A DNA stretch of 64,000 nt, taken from contig NZ_AUMW01000006.1 in assembly GCF_000430885.1 (NCBI RefSeq), positions 101,188-165,187 on the forward strand. Direction: 5' to 3'. The notes beneath the pieces were generated by a model, which was not told where the DNA came from, did not search any database, and worked only from the letters and a program-made list of their open reading frames with translations. Each line of letters starts with the position of its first letter. Position 1 is the stretch's first letter. Shown here piece by piece: positions 63,525 through 64,000 of the stretch. Made by a program: the position numbers and the translations under genes. This DNA is from Desulfotruncus alcoholivorax DSM 16058. Its GTDB lineage: Bacteria > Bacillota > Desulfotomaculia > Desulfotomaculales > Desulfallaceae.

Positions 63525-63568
63525 CCCTGTTGGTCTGGCTATATTTGCCAGGCTGACAGGGATTTTTT
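63525..63568 (+). terminator. Intrinsic terminator of the methyltransferase gene
   Basis: CCCTGT-TG-GTCTGGC ... GCCAGGC-TG-ACAGGG forms a long two-part stem around TATATTT, followed by ATTTTTT. Confidence 0.85.
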
Positions 63569-63699
63569 GACAGGGTGCTGCCGCAGGTGTTGAATACTGC
63601 TCTTTTGCTTTGTTTAAATATACTTTACATATTATTACTATTTTTCCAATATAATTTTTACAATTAGAAACCCATGCCGCTAACGCGGCACCAGCAGAA

Positions 63700-63905
63700 G
63701 GATGAAAATTTATAACAGCGAATCTCTTTCTTACGGCTGGCGAAGGGAGGTCGTTTTAACTTGGTGCTGCGAGCCCGTGAGTTAGACAGATCCCAACGAC
63801 CAGGTGCACCACAGATTGTTGCTCCCTATGGGAAGCACGCAGGACAGAATAACCAATGTTGGTTGTTGCACCAGCCCTTTAATTTGCTGCCGTAGAAGGA
63901 GTAAA
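63700..63905 (+). ncRNA. Candidate bridge-RNA region of the IS110-type element
   Basis: The segment upstream of the recombinase starts with a hairpin GCCGC-TAAC-GCGGC (near 63672-63686) and includes several complementary stretches, e.g. TTGGTGCTGCGAG and CAACGACCAGGTGCACCA, and CCAATGTTGGTTGTTGCACCA. IS110 elements with a long 5' non-coding end encode a bridge RNA there that names target and donor. The call is by position and family only; no loop guides were assigned. Confidence 0.4.
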
Positions 63906-63908
63906 CAC

Positions 63909-64000
63909 ATGGAAGTCGTCTATAGTCATTGCTGCGGTCTTGACGTTCATAAAAAAACCGTCGTGGCCTGCATCATTACCCCTGAAGCAAAAGAGATTCG
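63909..64000 (+). CDS. IS110-family transposase/recombinase (partial, runs off the window)
   Basis: The first 30 codons are present: MEVVYSHCCGLDVHKKTVVA and on. GLDVHKK-x-VVAC is the start of the DEDD/RuvC-like catalytic domain of IS110 transposases (first catalytic Asp in GLDVH). AGAAGGAG lies before the ATG. The rest is beyond the right edge. Confidence 0.88.
   Translation, partial: MEVVYSHCCGLDVHKKTVVACIITPEAKEI

Larger units (their letters stand above)
63690..64000 (+). mobile_element. IS110-family insertion element (left part only)
   Basis: The DNA from about 63690 to the window end holds an IS110-type recombinase start preceded by about 200 bases of structured non-coding DNA. The exact left end could not be set because IS110 elements lack terminal inverted repeats. 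Confidence 0.65.

Overview
The window comes from a low-to-mid GC, Gram-positive, strictly anaerobic type of bacterium, most like the Desulfotomaculum/Pelotomaculum group (Peptococcaceae). This is inferred from gene content and control style: a glmS ribozyme, a T-box, the cdaA/cdaR pair, yhaO/yhaN, a corrinoid methyltransferase operon, TRAP uptake, and isoleucine made through citramalate. No rRNA or tRNA gene was seen.

Layout. (1) 1-3.4 kb: a Nudix hydrolase (cut by the window edge) behind a PLD/helicase/DUF3427 protein. (2) 3.7-9.3 kb: a MEDS-domain regulator divergent from four genes in the order cmuB-cmuC-cmuA-fmdB, which is the gene set of corrinoid-dependent chloromethane utilisation. A perfect consensus promoter with 10-bp phased ATACA repeats lies between them. 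(3) 9.3-11.6 kb: decayed DNA with an HPP membrane protein, an IS66-type transposase fragment and many small inverted repeats. (4) 11.6-20 kb: glmS with its ribozyme, glmM, and the yhaN/yhaO pair. (5) 20.4-25.7 kb: gap, pyk, a GlpP-type antiterminator, KDPG aldolase and KDG kinase, i.e. lower sugar-acid catabolism. (6) 25.8-37.6 kb: a flavoprotein reductase, CoA-transferase, TRAP transporter, two MaoC proteins, acyl-CoA dehydrogenase, MFS transporter, enoyl-CoA hydratase and an IclR regulator, which look like one regulon for an organic acid of unknown identity. (7) 38-42.3 kb: an FGGY kinase, a ParA-like ATPase, and cdaR/cdaA (c-di-AMP). (8) 42.6-57.2 kb: a large branched-chain amino acid operon (ilvE-ilvD-ilvB-ilvN-ilvB2-leuA-leuC-leuD-leuB-cimA-larE), read leftward behind a T-box and a second, ykkC-type riboswitch in series. 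(9) 57.2-61.4 kb: DUF445 protein, argH and glpX. (10) 61.4-64 kb: an AT-rich solitary adenine methyltransferase and the start of an IS110-family element with a probable bridge-RNA region.

The most notable observations are the complete cmuBCA-fmdB cluster in an apparent anaerobe with an altered corrinoid motif, the phased operator overlapping its promoter, the tandem T-box/ykkC leader with two terminators, the two IlvB paralogues that differ at a specificity residue, and a family of eight dispersed intergenic repeats built from GACTCCT/AGTCAG-like units.
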